This document shows, one piece after another, positions 1 through 8,574 of a stretch of DNA of 64,000 nt. This DNA comes from Watersipora subatra (lineage: Eukaryota; Bryozoa; Gymnolaemata; Cheilostomatida; Watersiporidae). The position numbers and the translations under genes were made by a program. The stretch covers positions 22,724,182-22,788,181 of the forward strand of contig NC_088711.1 in the NCBI RefSeq assembly GCF_963576615.1, in the 5' to 3' direction. Under the pieces are notes generated by a model. It was not told where the DNA came from, did not search any database, and was given only the letters and a program-made list of their open reading frames with translations. Each line of letters starts with the position of its first letter. The stretch's first letter is position 1.

Positions 1-334
1 CTGTTTCCGAATCCGCTTTTCAGTGGCACTGTTCACCGACGCTCGATAAAGATTAGAAATATAGCGAGAACGTACGTCTTGAGGTATTGGTGTTGAATGC
101 AGTTCGATTGAACCGTGGACAAAGATATCGTTGCGGTCACTGCGTCGCAGTAGGAACACGGCAAGGCCATTACGCGAATTGTTAAGGACGGAAAACTGAT
201 GCGACTTGGCGATTTACAATGATTGTGAAAACGTTTCGCGAAAATTGAGCATCAATTGTCAGGGTGCTGAGCGGGCTAAAACTAGTATTACGCATCTACT
301 CACGCCTGAAAACTCGCATCAGCTGATGGTATGA
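1..334. other. Spacer upstream of tRNA-Leu(AAG), unit 1
   Basis: No gene is seen. The spacer continues leftward into the previous unit and in full units corresponds to 1728-2394 (about 667 bp). It contains a perfect 10-bp palindrome, tttcgcgaaa, at 234-243, and a lone B-box-like gttcgatt near 163-170 with no tRNA fold around it. It recurs in every unit. Confidence 0.7.
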
Positions 335-416
335 GGTAGTGTGGCCGAGCGGTCTAAGGCGCTGGTTTAAGGCACCAGTCCCTTCGGGGGCGTGGGTTCG
401 AATCCCACCGCTGCCA
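335..416 (+). tRNA. tRNA-Leu(AAG), unit 1
   Basis: This 82-base gene makes a leucine tRNA for CUU, and by inosine at position 34 also CUC and CUA. The acceptor ggtagtg (335-341) pairs with cgctgcc (409-415), with two G-U pairs, and A416 is the discriminator, as usual for tRNA-Leu. The anticodon stem ctggt/accag encloses a 7-base loop with AAG at 369-371. The long variable arm (ccc-ttcg-ggg) is the class II mark of leucine. The T arm is gtggg-ttcgaat-cccac. The A box (tggccgagcgg) and B box (gggttcgaatccc) are intact, there is no intron and no encoded CCA. It converges on tRNA-Glu(CTC). Confidence 0.97.
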
Positions 417-420
417 ATTA

Positions 421-425
421 TTTTT
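421..425 (+). terminator. RNA polymerase III terminator of tRNA-Leu(AAG)
   Basis: A run of five T begins 5 bases after the tRNA 3' end. It recurs in every unit. Confidence 0.85.
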
Positions 426-570
426 ACTCGCCGATGTTAGAAGAAGTTTTAGCAAGATGACGCGAGAGGTGTAAAGTTAAACAAGATGATGAATGAAAAA
501 TGAAGATGGTGTCGAAATAATCCTCGCGTGTATATCGTTTTGTCACGGATTGAAACATATTCGTCGCGCC

Positions 571-606
571 AACTATAACTATAATTATAACTATAACTAT
601 AATTTA
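571..606. repeat. AT-rich microsatellite in each unit (aactat/ataatt hexamer type)
   Basis: About six imperfect 6-bp steps of the aactat / aattat type run from 571 to about 606. The tract recurs every 2060 bp in all units. Its length never changes; only a596 becomes g in units 5, 6, 15, 19 and 21. Short tandem repeats between tRNA genes are also a hallmark of Entamoeba tRNA arrays, though the bases here do not otherwise suggest that genus. Confidence 0.85.
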
Positions 607-655
607 TTTGACTTGAAACTTACAGAAATAATGTTATCACTCAATAAAATTTTGT

Positions 656-659
656 AAAA
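656..659 (-). terminator. RNA polymerase III terminator of tRNA-Glu(CTC)
   Basis: The minus strand has a TTTT run about 14 bases past the gene's 3' end, after a TTT run. It is a minimal terminator, so some read-through toward the convergent tRNA-Leu(AAG) is possible. Confidence 0.65.
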
Positions 660-672
660 CAAAGGAGAAGAG

Positions 673-744
673 TTCCCAGACGGGGAATCGAACCCCGGCC
701 ACGGCGGTGAGAGCGCCGGATCCTAACCACTAGACCACCTGGGA
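673..744 (-). tRNA. tRNA-Glu(CTC), unit 1
   Basis: This 72-base gene on the minus strand makes a glutamate tRNA for GAG. The acceptor tcccagg pairs with tctggga, leaving A73. The anticodon stem cggcg/cgccg holds the loop ctctcac, with anticodon CTC at 709-711 (minus strand). The D arm is ggtctagtggttaggatc and the T arm is cgggg-ttcgatt-ccccg, so A and B boxes are complete. It is divergent from tRNA-Leu(TAG) (372 bp) and convergent with tRNA-Leu(AAG) (256 bp). Confidence 0.97.
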
Positions 745-1116
745 TGGCTGACTATGGCAAATGGCCAGAGATAATACGCAGCAGAGCAATTATCGTAAAT
801 GATAACTTCTTAGTAATTGAATGCCGGAATATTTTGACTCTTTTCATCACCATCTCGATGGGATAGTCCTTGCCATGATAATTAGATAAGGATAACGCTT
901 AGGCCATGCCTTCTTTAATCGGCGGCGTAATGCTGACTCTGTTAAATTAGCATTGATCAAATATACGAGTAGCATAGCACTTCGGGATTCAAAAAATCTC
1001 GCAGCAAAACCATTGATGGTTGATGAGGCTGTACTCTTATCTGACAAAATTGCTCAATTACCAAGCCATTCGAAGTTTCGCCAATACGGCATCCATATTT
1101 TTCTGGCATCACCGTG
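745..1116. other. Spacer between divergent tRNA-Glu(CTC) and tRNA-Leu(TAG), unit 1
   Basis: These 372 bp separate the 5' ends of two divergent tRNA genes. I see a small hairpin (ttatc at 790-794 with gataa at 801-805) and three GATAA motifs at 877-881, 885-889 and 891-895. Short open frames on both strands here run into the tRNA-Leu gene and are not genes. Variant sites are 891, 921 and 1072. Confidence 0.65.
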
Positions 1117-1196
1117 GGTAGCATGGCCGAGTGGTCTAAGGCGCTGGTTTTAGGCACCAGTCCGAAAGGGCGTGGGTTCGAATCCCACTGCTGCCA
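1117..1196 (+). tRNA. tRNA-Leu(TAG), unit 1
   Basis: This 80-base gene makes the leucine isoacceptor for CUA. The acceptor ggtagca pairs with tgctgcc and A1196 is the discriminator. The anticodon stem is identical to that of tRNA-Leu(AAG), with loop tttaggc and anticodon TAG at 1151-1153. The variable arm is shorter (cc-gaaa-gg) and the T arm identical. The close match outside acceptor, variable arm and anticodon shows that the two Leu genes are paralogues from a duplication. Confidence 0.97.
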
Positions 1197-1200
1197 AATG

Positions 1201-1204
1201 TTTT
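1201..1204 (+). terminator. RNA polymerase III terminator of tRNA-Leu(TAG)
   Basis: A TTTT run begins 5 bases after the tRNA 3' end and overlaps the first arm of the outer inverted repeat. Confidence 0.8.
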
Positions 1205-1305
1205 ATCGCGAAATGAGGAGTATTCTCGCTCGTTTTTGGTGTCAGTTCTTCCCGCAAACAACGCGCGAAGTGTTGCGGGAAGCGCGTATTTAAGACTCGC
1301 GATAA
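1203..1305. repeat. Nested inverted repeats downstream of tRNA-Leu(TAG)
   Basis: The outer arms are ttatcgcga (1203-1211) and tcgcgataa (1297-1305), 9 perfect pairs. The inner arms are cttcccgcaa (1248-1257) and ttgcgggaag (1273-1282), 10 perfect pairs around a 15-base loop. A third pairing, acgcgc (1261-1266) with gcgcgt (1282-1287), competes with the inner hairpin. All arms are unchanged in every unit I checked. Confidence 0.7.
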
Positions 1306-1632
1306 TGTGCAATGCGAATGATGATAGGACGTCTCGCGGACGGTTGCAATGAAGGTTTTGATACGAAACCAAGAAAAAAGCTCGTTGATGAAATCACATA
1401 CGATGCAATGACGAAATCGTTCTATTGATCGTAAGCGTGAGGAGCAACAAAGCGAGCGTTGGCGCATGCCCAGTCGCGTCTCCTAGTGTAGTTTAGTTCG
1501 CAAAAAATTACTGCCTTTTCGGACTCTCGTCATGAAGTTTTACACCAACTGTAAATTTGTCGTTTTGCGGAAGCGAAATATTTTAAAAACTCGTACAGCC
1601 CGTAGCGGGTAAATGTATTGCGCGGAGAATAC

Positions 1633-1636
1633 AAAA
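1633..1636 (-). terminator. T-run downstream of degenerate tRNA-Glu(TTC)
   Basis: A TTTT run on the minus strand lies about 20 bases past the 3' end of the degenerate gene. It would stop any Pol III transcript started from the surviving B box. Confidence 0.5.
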
Positions 1637-1656
1637 GACACAGGAAGAAACACATC

Positions 1657-1727
1657 TTCCCAGACGGGGATTGAACTCCGACCGTGGCGGTGAAAACGCC
1701 GGATCCTAACCACTAAGTCACCTGATA
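1657..1727 (-). pseudogene. Degenerate tRNA-Glu(TTC), unit 1
   Basis: This 71-base minus-strand locus is clearly related to tRNA-Glu(CTC) but has decayed. It keeps the loop ttttcac with anticodon TTC (GAA codons; 1692-1694) and a B box differing from consensus only at position 52. It has lost one base in the T arm, pairs A2 with G71 in the acceptor, C11 with A24 in the D stem, C27 with A43 in the anticodon stem and A52 with C62 in the T stem. It is therefore unlikely to give a working tRNA. Unit 1 also has T12 (a at 1716), shared only with unit 3. A weakly expressed, diverged tRNA is the alternative. Confidence 0.85.
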
Positions 1728-2394
1728 TAAAACTGATGACGACCCGCCCAGCGCATATGGCATTGCTCCGTGGAAGCCATATTTTCATGTAAAACCTCGC
1801 CTGTTCGAAAACTTATGTCACGCATTAGCATTCCATGCTTACATACGCGTACCTTAGCGATCGTGCTCGTCGCCAGGACACCCGAGTTTTCTCTCGCTGT
1901 TTCCGTAATGGCTCCACCGATCCGTTACATAAAAAGCGGGCTCGAGAAAGTTTTGAATCTTGGTCGCCGTCGTATACCGATAATTAGAAAATATGTAGTT
2001 TCAAAACGCTATGAAAGTAGAAGCTTGGCTGTTTGTAGCGCATCCTACAGCCTCAAAAGGCTGTTTCCGAATCCGCTTTTCAGTGGCACTGTTCACCGAC
2101 GCTCGATAAAGATTAGAAATATAGCGAGAACGTACGTCTTGAGGTATTGGTGTTGAATGCAGTTCGATTGAACCGTGGACAAAGATATCGTTGCGGTCAC
2201 TGCGTCGCAGTACGAACACGGCAAGGCCATTACGCGAATTGTTAAGGACGGAAAACTGATGCGACTTGGCGATTTACAATGATTGTGAAAACATTTCGCG
2301 AAAATTGAGCATCAATTGTCAGGGTGCTGAGCGGGCTAAAACTAGTATTACGCATCTACTCACGCCTGAAAACTCGCATCAGCTGATGGTATGA
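1728..2394. other. Largest spacer, between degenerate tRNA-Glu(TTC) and the next tRNA-Leu(AAG)
   Basis: About 667 bp without a supported gene. An open frame of 128 codons (1770-2156, plus strand) spans much of it, with a 72-codon frame antisense to its end. Neither has a recognisable domain, and unit 27 has lost the longer frame's reading to a 1-bp deletion. The palindrome at 2294-2303 lies in the second half. Confidence 0.6.
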
Positions 2395-2476
2395 GGTAGT
2401 GTGGCCGAGCGGTCTAAGGCGCTGGTTTAAGGCACCAGTCCCTTCGGGGGCGTGGGTTCGAATCCCACCGCTGCCA
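2395..2476 (+). tRNA. tRNA-Leu(AAG), unit 2
   Basis: Same sequence as 335-416; anticodon AAG at 2429-2431. Confidence 0.96.
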
Positions 2477-2732
2477 ATTATTTTTACTCGCCGATGTTAG
2501 AAGAAGTTTTAGCAAGATGACGCGAGATGTGTAAAGTTAAACAAGATGATGAATGAAAAATGAAGATGGTGTCGAAATAATCCTCGCGTGTATATCGTTT
2601 TGTCACGGATTGAAACATATTCGTCGCGCCAACTATAACTATAATTATAACTATAACTATAATTTATTTGACTTGAAACTTACAGAAATAATGTTATCAC
2701 TCAATAAAATTTTGTAAAACAAAGGAGAAGAG

Positions 2733-2804
2733 TTCCCAGACGGGGAATCGAACCCCGGCCACGGCGGTGAGAGCGCCGGATCCTAACCACTAGACCACCT
2801 GGGA
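2733..2804 (-). tRNA. tRNA-Glu(CTC), unit 2
   Basis: Same sequence as 673-744; anticodon CTC at 2769-2771. Confidence 0.96.
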
Positions 2805-3176
2805 TGGCTGACTATGGCAAATGGCCAGAGATAATACGCAGCAGAGCAATTATCGTAAATGATAACTTCTTAGTAATTGAATGCCGGAATATTTTGACTC
2901 TTTTCATCACCATCTCGATGGGATAGTCCTTGCCATGATAATTAGATAAGGATAACGCTTAGGCCATGCCTTCTTTAATCGGCGGCGTAATGCTGACTCT
3001 GTTAAATTAGCATTGATCAAATATACGAGTAGCATAGCACTTCGGGATTCAAAAAATCTCGCAGCAAAACCATTGATGGTTGATGAGGCTGTACTCTTAT
3101 CTGACAAAATTGCTCAATTACCAAGCCATTCAAAGTTTCGCCAATACGGCATCCATATTTTTCTGGCATCACCGTG

Positions 3177-3256
3177 GGTAGCATGGCCGAGTGGTCTAAG
3201 GCGCTGGTTTTAGGCACCAGTCCGAAAGGGCGTGGGTTCGAATCCCACTGCTGCCA
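3177..3256 (+). tRNA. tRNA-Leu(TAG), unit 2
   Basis: Same sequence as 1117-1196; anticodon TAG at 3211-3213. Confidence 0.96.
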
Positions 3257-3716
3257 AATGTTTTATCGCGAAATGAGGAGTATTCTCGCTCGTTTTTGGT
3301 GTCAGTTCTTCCCGCAAACAACGCGCGAAGTGTTGCGGGAAGCGCGTATTTAAGACTCGCGATAATGTGCAATGCGAATGATGATAGGACGTCTCGCGGA
3401 CGGTTGCAATGAAGGTTTTGATACGAAACCAAGAAAAAAGCTCGTTGATGAAATCACATACGATGCAATGACGAAATCGTTCTATTGATCGTAAGCGTGA
3501 GGAGCAACAAAGCGAGCGTTGGCGCATGCCCAGTCGCGTCTCCTAGTGTAGTTTAGTTCGCAAAAAATTACTGCCTTTTCGGACTCTCGTCATGAAGTTT
3601 TACACCAACTGTAAATTTGTCGTTTTGCGGAAGCGAAATATTTTAAAAACTCGTACAGCCCGTAGCGGGTAAATGTATTGCGCGGAGAATACAAAAGACA
3701 CAGGAAGAAACACATC

Positions 3717-3787
3717 TTCCCAGACGGGGATTGAACTCCGACCGTGGCGGTGAAAACGCCGGATCCTAACCACTAGGTCACCTGATA
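3717..3787 (-). pseudogene. Degenerate tRNA-Glu(TTC), unit 2
   Basis: As 1657-1727 but with C12 restored (g at 3776), the common form in the array. Confidence 0.85.
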
Positions 3788-4454
3788 TAAAACTGATGAC
3801 GACCCGCCCAGCGCATATGGCATTGCTCCGTGGAAGCCATATTTTCATGTAAAACCTCGCCTGTTCGAAAACTTATGTCACGCATTAGCATTCCATGCTT
3901 ACATACGCGTACCTTAGCGATCGTGCTCGTCGCCAGGACACCCGAGTTTTCTCTCGCTGTTTCCGTAATGGCTCCACCGATCCGTTACATAAAAAGCGGG
4001 CTCGAGAAAGTTTTGAATCTTGGTCGCCGTCGTATACCGATAATTAGAAAATATGTAGTTTCAAAACGCTATGAAAGTAGAAGCTTGGCTGTTTGTAGCG
4101 CATCCTACAGCCTCAAAAGGCTGTTTCCGAATCCGCTTTTCAGTGGTACTGTTCACCGACGCTCGATAAAGATTAGAAATATAGCGAGAACGTACGTCTT
4201 GAGGTATTGGTGTTGAATGCAGTTCGATTGAACCGTGGACAAAGATATCGTTGCGGTCACTGCGTCGCAGTACGAACACGGCAAGGCCATTACGCGAATT
4301 GTTAAGGACGGAAAACTGATGCGACTTGGCGATTTACAATGATTGTGAAAACATTTCGCGAAAATTGAGCATCAATTGTCAGGGTGCTGAGCGGGCTAAA
4401 ACTAGTATTACGCATCTACTCACGCCTGAAAACTCGCATCAGCTGATGGTATGA

Positions 4455-4536
4455 GGTAGTGTGGCCGAGCGGTCTAAGGCGCTGGTTTAAGGCACCAGTC
4501 CCTTCGGGGGCGTGGGTTCGAATCCCACCGCTGCCA
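4455..4536 (+). tRNA. tRNA-Leu(AAG), unit 3
   Basis: Same sequence as 335-416; anticodon AAG at 4489-4491. Confidence 0.96.
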
Positions 4537-4792
4537 ATTATTTTTACTCGCCGATGTTAGAAGAAGTTTTAGCAAGATGACGCGAGAGGTGTAAAGTTAA
4601 ACAAGATGATGAATGAAAAATGAAGATGGTGTCGAAATAATCCTCGCGTGTATATCGTTTTGTCACGGATTGAAACATATTCGTCGCGCCAACTATAACT
4701 ATAATTATAACTATAACTATAATTTATTTGACTTGAAACTTACAGAAATAATGTTATCACTCAATAAAATTTTGTAAAACAAAGGAGAAGAG

Positions 4793-4864
4793 TTCCCAGA
4801 CGGGGAATCAAACCCCGGCCACGGCGGTGAGAGCGCCGGATCCTAACCACTAGACCACCTGGGA
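4793..4864 (-). tRNA. tRNA-Glu(CTC), unit 3, with T-loop C56 changed to T
   Basis: Plus-strand a at 4810 changes the T loop from ttcgatt to tttgatt. C56 is nearly invariant in tRNAs (it pairs with G19) and is a core B-box base, so both transcription and folding of this copy are probably impaired. Anticodon CTC at 4829-4831. It is the only copy with this change and may be a new pseudogene. Confidence 0.85.
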
Positions 4865-5236
4865 TGGCTGACTATGGCAAATGGCCAGAGATAATACGCA
4901 GCAGAGCAATTATCGTAAATGATAACTTCTTAGTAATTGAATGCCGGAATATTTTGACTCTTTTCATCACCATCTCGATGGGATAGTCCTTGCCATGATA
5001 ATTAGATAAGGATAACGCTTAGGCCATGCCTTCTTTAATCAGCGGCGTAATGCTGACTCTGTTAAATTAGCATTGATCAAATATACGAGTAGCATAGCAC
5101 TTCGGGATTCAAAAAATCTCGCAGCAAAACCATTGATGGTTGATGAGGCTGTACTCTTATCTGACAAAATTGCTCAATTACCAAGCCATTCAAAGTTTCG
5201 CCAATACGGCATCCATATTTTTCTGGCATCACCGTG

Positions 5237-5316
5237 GGTAGCATGGCCGAGTGGTCTAAGGCGCTGGTTTTAGGCACCAGTCCGAAAGGGCGTGGGTTCG
5301 AATCCCACTGCTGCCA
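5237..5316 (+). tRNA. tRNA-Leu(TAG), unit 3
   Basis: Same sequence as 1117-1196; anticodon TAG at 5271-5273. Confidence 0.96.
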
Positions 5317-5776
5317 AATGTTTTATCGCGAAATGAGGAGTATTCTCGCTCGTTTTTGGTGTCAGTTCTTCCCGCAAACAACGCGCGAAGTGTTGCGGGA
5401 AGCGCGTATTTAAGACTCGCGATAATGTGCAATGCGAATGATGATAGGACGTCTCGCGGACGGTTGCAATGAAGGTTTTGATACGAAACCAAGAAAAAAG
5501 CTCGTTGATGAAATCACATACGATGCAATGACGAAATCGTTCTATTGATCGTAAGCGTGAGGAGCAACAAAGCGAGCGTTGGCGCATGCCCAGTCGCGTC
5601 TCCTAGTGTAGTTTAGTTCGCAAAAAATTACTGCCTTTTCGGACTCTCGTCATGAAGTTTTACACCAACTGTAAATTTGTCGTTTTGCGGAAGCGAAATA
5701 TTTTAAAAACTCGTACAGCCCGTAGCGGGTAAATGTATTGCGCGGAGAATACAAAAGACACAGGAAGAAACACATC

Positions 5777-5847
5777 TTCCCAGACGGGGATTGAACTCCG
5801 ACCGTGGCGGTGAAAACGCCGGATCCTAACCACTAAGTCACCTGATA
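5777..5847 (-). pseudogene. Degenerate tRNA-Glu(TTC), unit 3
   Basis: Same form as unit 1, with T12 (a at 5836). Confidence 0.85.
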
Positions 5848-6514
5848 TAAAACTGATGACGACCCGCCCAGCGCATATGGCATTGCTCCGTGGAAGCCAT
5901 ATTTTCATGTAAAACCTCGCCTGTTCGAAAACTTATGTCACGCATTAGCATTCCATGCTTACATACGCGTACCTTAGCGATCGTGCTCGTCGCCAGGACA
6001 CCCGAGTTTTCTCTCGCTGTTTCCGTAATGGCTCCACCGATCCGTTACATAAAAAGCGGGCTCGAGAAAGTTTTGAATCTTGGTCGCCGTCGTATACCGA
6101 TAATTAGAAAATATGTAGTTTCAAAACGCTATGAAAGTAGAAGCTTGGCTGTTTGTAGCGCATCCTACAGCCTCAAAAGGCTGTTTCCGAATCCGCTTTT
6201 CAGTGGCACTGTTCACCGACGCTCGATAAAGATTAGAAATATAGCGAGAACGTACGTCTTGAGGTATTGGTGTTGAATGCAGTTCGATTGAACCGTGGAC
6301 AAAGATATCGTTGCGGTCACTGCGTCGCAGTACGAACACGGCAAGGCCATTACGCGAATTGTTAAGGACGGAAAACTGATGCGACTTGGCGATTTACAAT
6401 GATTGTGAAAACATTTCGCGAAAATTGAGCATCAATTGTCAGGGTGCTGAGCGGGCTAAAACTAGTATTACGCATCTACTCACGCCTGAAAACTCGCATC
6501 AGCTGATGGTATGA

Positions 6515-6596
6515 GGTAGTGTGGCCGAGCGGTCTAAGGCGCTGGTTTAAGGCACCAGTCCCTTCGGGGGCGTGGGTTCGAATCCCACCGCTGCCA
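6515..6596 (+). tRNA. tRNA-Leu(AAG), unit 4
   Basis: Same sequence as 335-416; anticodon AAG at 6549-6551. Confidence 0.96.
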
Positions 6597-6852
6597 ATTA
6601 TTTTTACTCGCCGATGTTAGAAGAAGTTTTAGCAAGATGACGCGAGATGTGTAAAGTTAAACAAGATGATGAATGAAAAATGAAGATGGTGTCGAAATAA
6701 TCCTCGCGTGTATATCGTTTTGTCACGGATTGAAACATATTCGTCGCGCCAACTATAACTATAATTATAACTATAACTATAATTTATTTGACTTGAAACT
6801 TACAGAAATAATGTTATCACTCAATAAAATTTTGTAAAACAAAGGAGAAGAG

Positions 6853-6924
6853 TTCCCAGACGGGGAATCGAACCCCGGCCACGGCGGTGAGAGCGCCGGA
6901 TCCTAACCACTAGACCACCTGGGA
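6853..6924 (-). tRNA. tRNA-Glu(CTC), unit 4
   Basis: Same sequence as 673-744; anticodon CTC at 6889-6891. Confidence 0.96.
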
Positions 6925-7296
6925 TGGCTGACTATGGCAAATGGCCAGAGATAATACGCAGCAGAGCAATTATCGTAAATGATAACTTCTTAGTAATTGA
7001 ATGCCGGAATATTTTGACTCTTTTCATCACCATCTCGATGGGATAGTCCTTGCCATGATAATTAGATAAGGATAACGCTTAGGCCATGCCTTCTTTAATC
7101 GGCGGCGTAATGCTGACTCTGTTAAATTAGCATTGATCAAATATACGAGTAGCATAGCACTTCGGGATTCAAAAAATCTCGCAGCAAAACCATTGATGGT
7201 TGATGAGGCTGTACTCTTATCTGACAAAATTGCTCAATTACCAAGCCATTCAAAGTTTCGCCAATACGGCATCCATATTTTTCTGGCATCACCGTG

Positions 7297-7376
7297 GGTA
7301 GCATGGCCGAGTGGTCTAAGGCGCTGGTTTTAGGCACCAGTCCGAAAGGGCGTGGGTTCGAATCCCACTGCTGCCA
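7297..7376 (+). tRNA. tRNA-Leu(TAG), unit 4
   Basis: Same sequence as 1117-1196; anticodon TAG at 7331-7333. Confidence 0.96.
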
Positions 7377-7836
7377 AATGTTTTATCGCGAAATGAGGAG
7401 TATTCTCGCTCGTTTTTGGTGTCAGTTCTTCCCGCAAACAACGCGCGAAGTGTTGCGGGAAGCGCGTATTTAAGACTCGCGATAATGTGCAATGCGAATG
7501 ATGATAGGACGTCTCGCGGACGGTTGCAATGAAGGTTTTGATACGAAACCAAGAAAAAAGCTCGTTGATGAAATCACATACGATGCAATGACGAAATCGT
7601 TCTATTGATCGTAAGCGTGAGGAGCAACAAAGCGAGCGTTGGCGCATGCCCAGTCGCGTCTCCTAGTGTAGTTTAGTTCGCAAAAAATTACTGCCTTTTC
7701 GGACTCTCGTCATGAAGTTTTACACCAACTGTAAATTTGTCGTTTTGCGGAAGCGAAATATTTTAAAAACTCGTACAGCCCGTAGCGGGTAAATGTATTG
7801 CGCGGAGAATACAAAAGACACAGGAAGAAACACATC

Positions 7837-7907
7837 TTCCCAGACGGGGATTGAACTCCGACCGTGGCGGTGAAAACGCCGGATCCTAACCACTAGGTCA
7901 CCTGATA
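7837..7907 (-). pseudogene. Degenerate tRNA-Glu(TTC), unit 4
   Basis: Common C12 form, as in unit 2. Confidence 0.85.
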
Positions 7908-8574
7908 TAAAACTGATGACGACCCGCCCAGCGCATATGGCATTGCTCCGTGGAAGCCATATTTTCATGTAAAACCTCGCCTGTTCGAAAACTTATGTCA
8001 CGCATTAGCATTCCATGCTTACATACGCGTACCTTAGCGATCGTGCTCGTCGCCAGGACACCCGAGTTTTCTCTCGCTGTTTCCGTAATGGCTCCACCGA
8101 TCCGTTACATAAAAAGCGGGCTCGAGAAAGTTTTGAATCTTGGTCGCCGTCGTATACCGATAATTAGAAAATATGTAGTTTCAAAACGCTATGAAAGTAG
8201 AAGCTTGGCTGTTTGTAGCGCATCCTACAGCCTCAAAAGGCTGTTTCCGAATCCGCTTTTCAGTGGTACTGTTCACCGACGCTCGATAAAGATTAGAAAT
8301 ATAGCGAGAACGTACGTCTTGAGGTATTGGTGTTGAATGCAGTTCGATTGAACCGTGGACAAAGATATCGTTGCGGTCACTGCGTCGCAGTACGAACACG
8401 GCAAGGCCATTACGCGAATTGTTAAGGACGGAAAACTGATGCGACTTGGCGATTTACAATGATTGTGAAAACATTTCGCGAAAATTGAGCATCAATTGTC
8501 AGGGTGCTGAGCGGGCTAAAACTAGTATTACGCATCTACTCACGCCTGAAAACTCGCATCAGCTGATGGTATGA

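Larger units (their letters stand above)
417..672. other. Spacer between convergent tRNA-Leu(AAG) and tRNA-Glu(CTC), unit 1
   Basis: These 256 bp hold the terminators of the two convergent genes and the AT-rich microsatellite at 571-606. I see no other gene. Variants at 466, 468, 548 and 596 make it the most informative spacer for telling unit families apart. Confidence 0.7.
1197..1656. other. Spacer between tRNA-Leu(TAG) and degenerate tRNA-Glu(TTC), unit 1
   Basis: These 460 bp hold the tRNA-Leu(TAG) terminator, nested inverted repeats (1203-1305) and the T-run downstream of the degenerate tRNA-Glu. The open frames of 78 and 105 codons on the minus strand end inside tRNA-Leu(TAG) and are antisense-tRNA artefacts. 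Confidence 0.65.
1..8240. repeat. Dimeric higher-order block, units 1-4 (4120-bp period)
   Basis: Units 1 and 3 share g at unit position 468 and a at 1716. Units 2 and 4 share t at 468 (2528, 6648) and g at 1716 (3776, 7896). The t at 468 is seen nowhere else. Not every site alternates: position 27 is c, c, t, c. So the dimer has since been altered. Confidence 0.7.

Noticed and set aside
335-416. Encoded 3' CCA, suggesting a bacterial tRNA
   Set aside because: The final CCA is the last two acceptor bases plus discriminator A73, as pairing with the 5' strand shows. No extra CCA follows.
1020-1044. ttgatga followed by ctga as a small C/D RNA
   Set aside because: The boxes are only about 14 bases apart, too close for a guide region, and there is no terminal stem.
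953-1157. Overlapping 66-codon frames on both strands running into tRNA-Leu(TAG)
   Set aside because: They cover the tRNA acceptor and D arm and have no domain. The plus-strand ending WVAWPSGLRRWF is simply the tRNA read in frame.
1317-1323. C-box-like atgatga, and gtgatga on the minus strand near 841-850, as C/D snoRNAs
   Set aside because: No D box (ctga) lies at a suitable distance with a closing terminal stem in either case.
1136-1467. Minus-strand open frames of 78 and 105 codons ending in peptides such as SGIRTHALSDWCLKPAP and VGFEPTPFRTGA, repeated in each unit
   Set aside because: Their ends are antisense translations of tRNA-Leu(TAG). Peptides of this type are well-known false proteins from tRNA loci, and the rest of each frame is spacer.
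1540-1788. 82-codon minus-strand frame across the degenerate tRNA-Glu
   Set aside because: It reads through the tRNA-like locus and shows no protein features.
1770-2219. 128-codon plus-strand frame and 72-codon antisense frame as protein genes
   Set aside because: No recognisable domain, overlapping frames on opposite strands, and loss of the frame in unit 27. Persistence is explained by homogenisation of the repeat.
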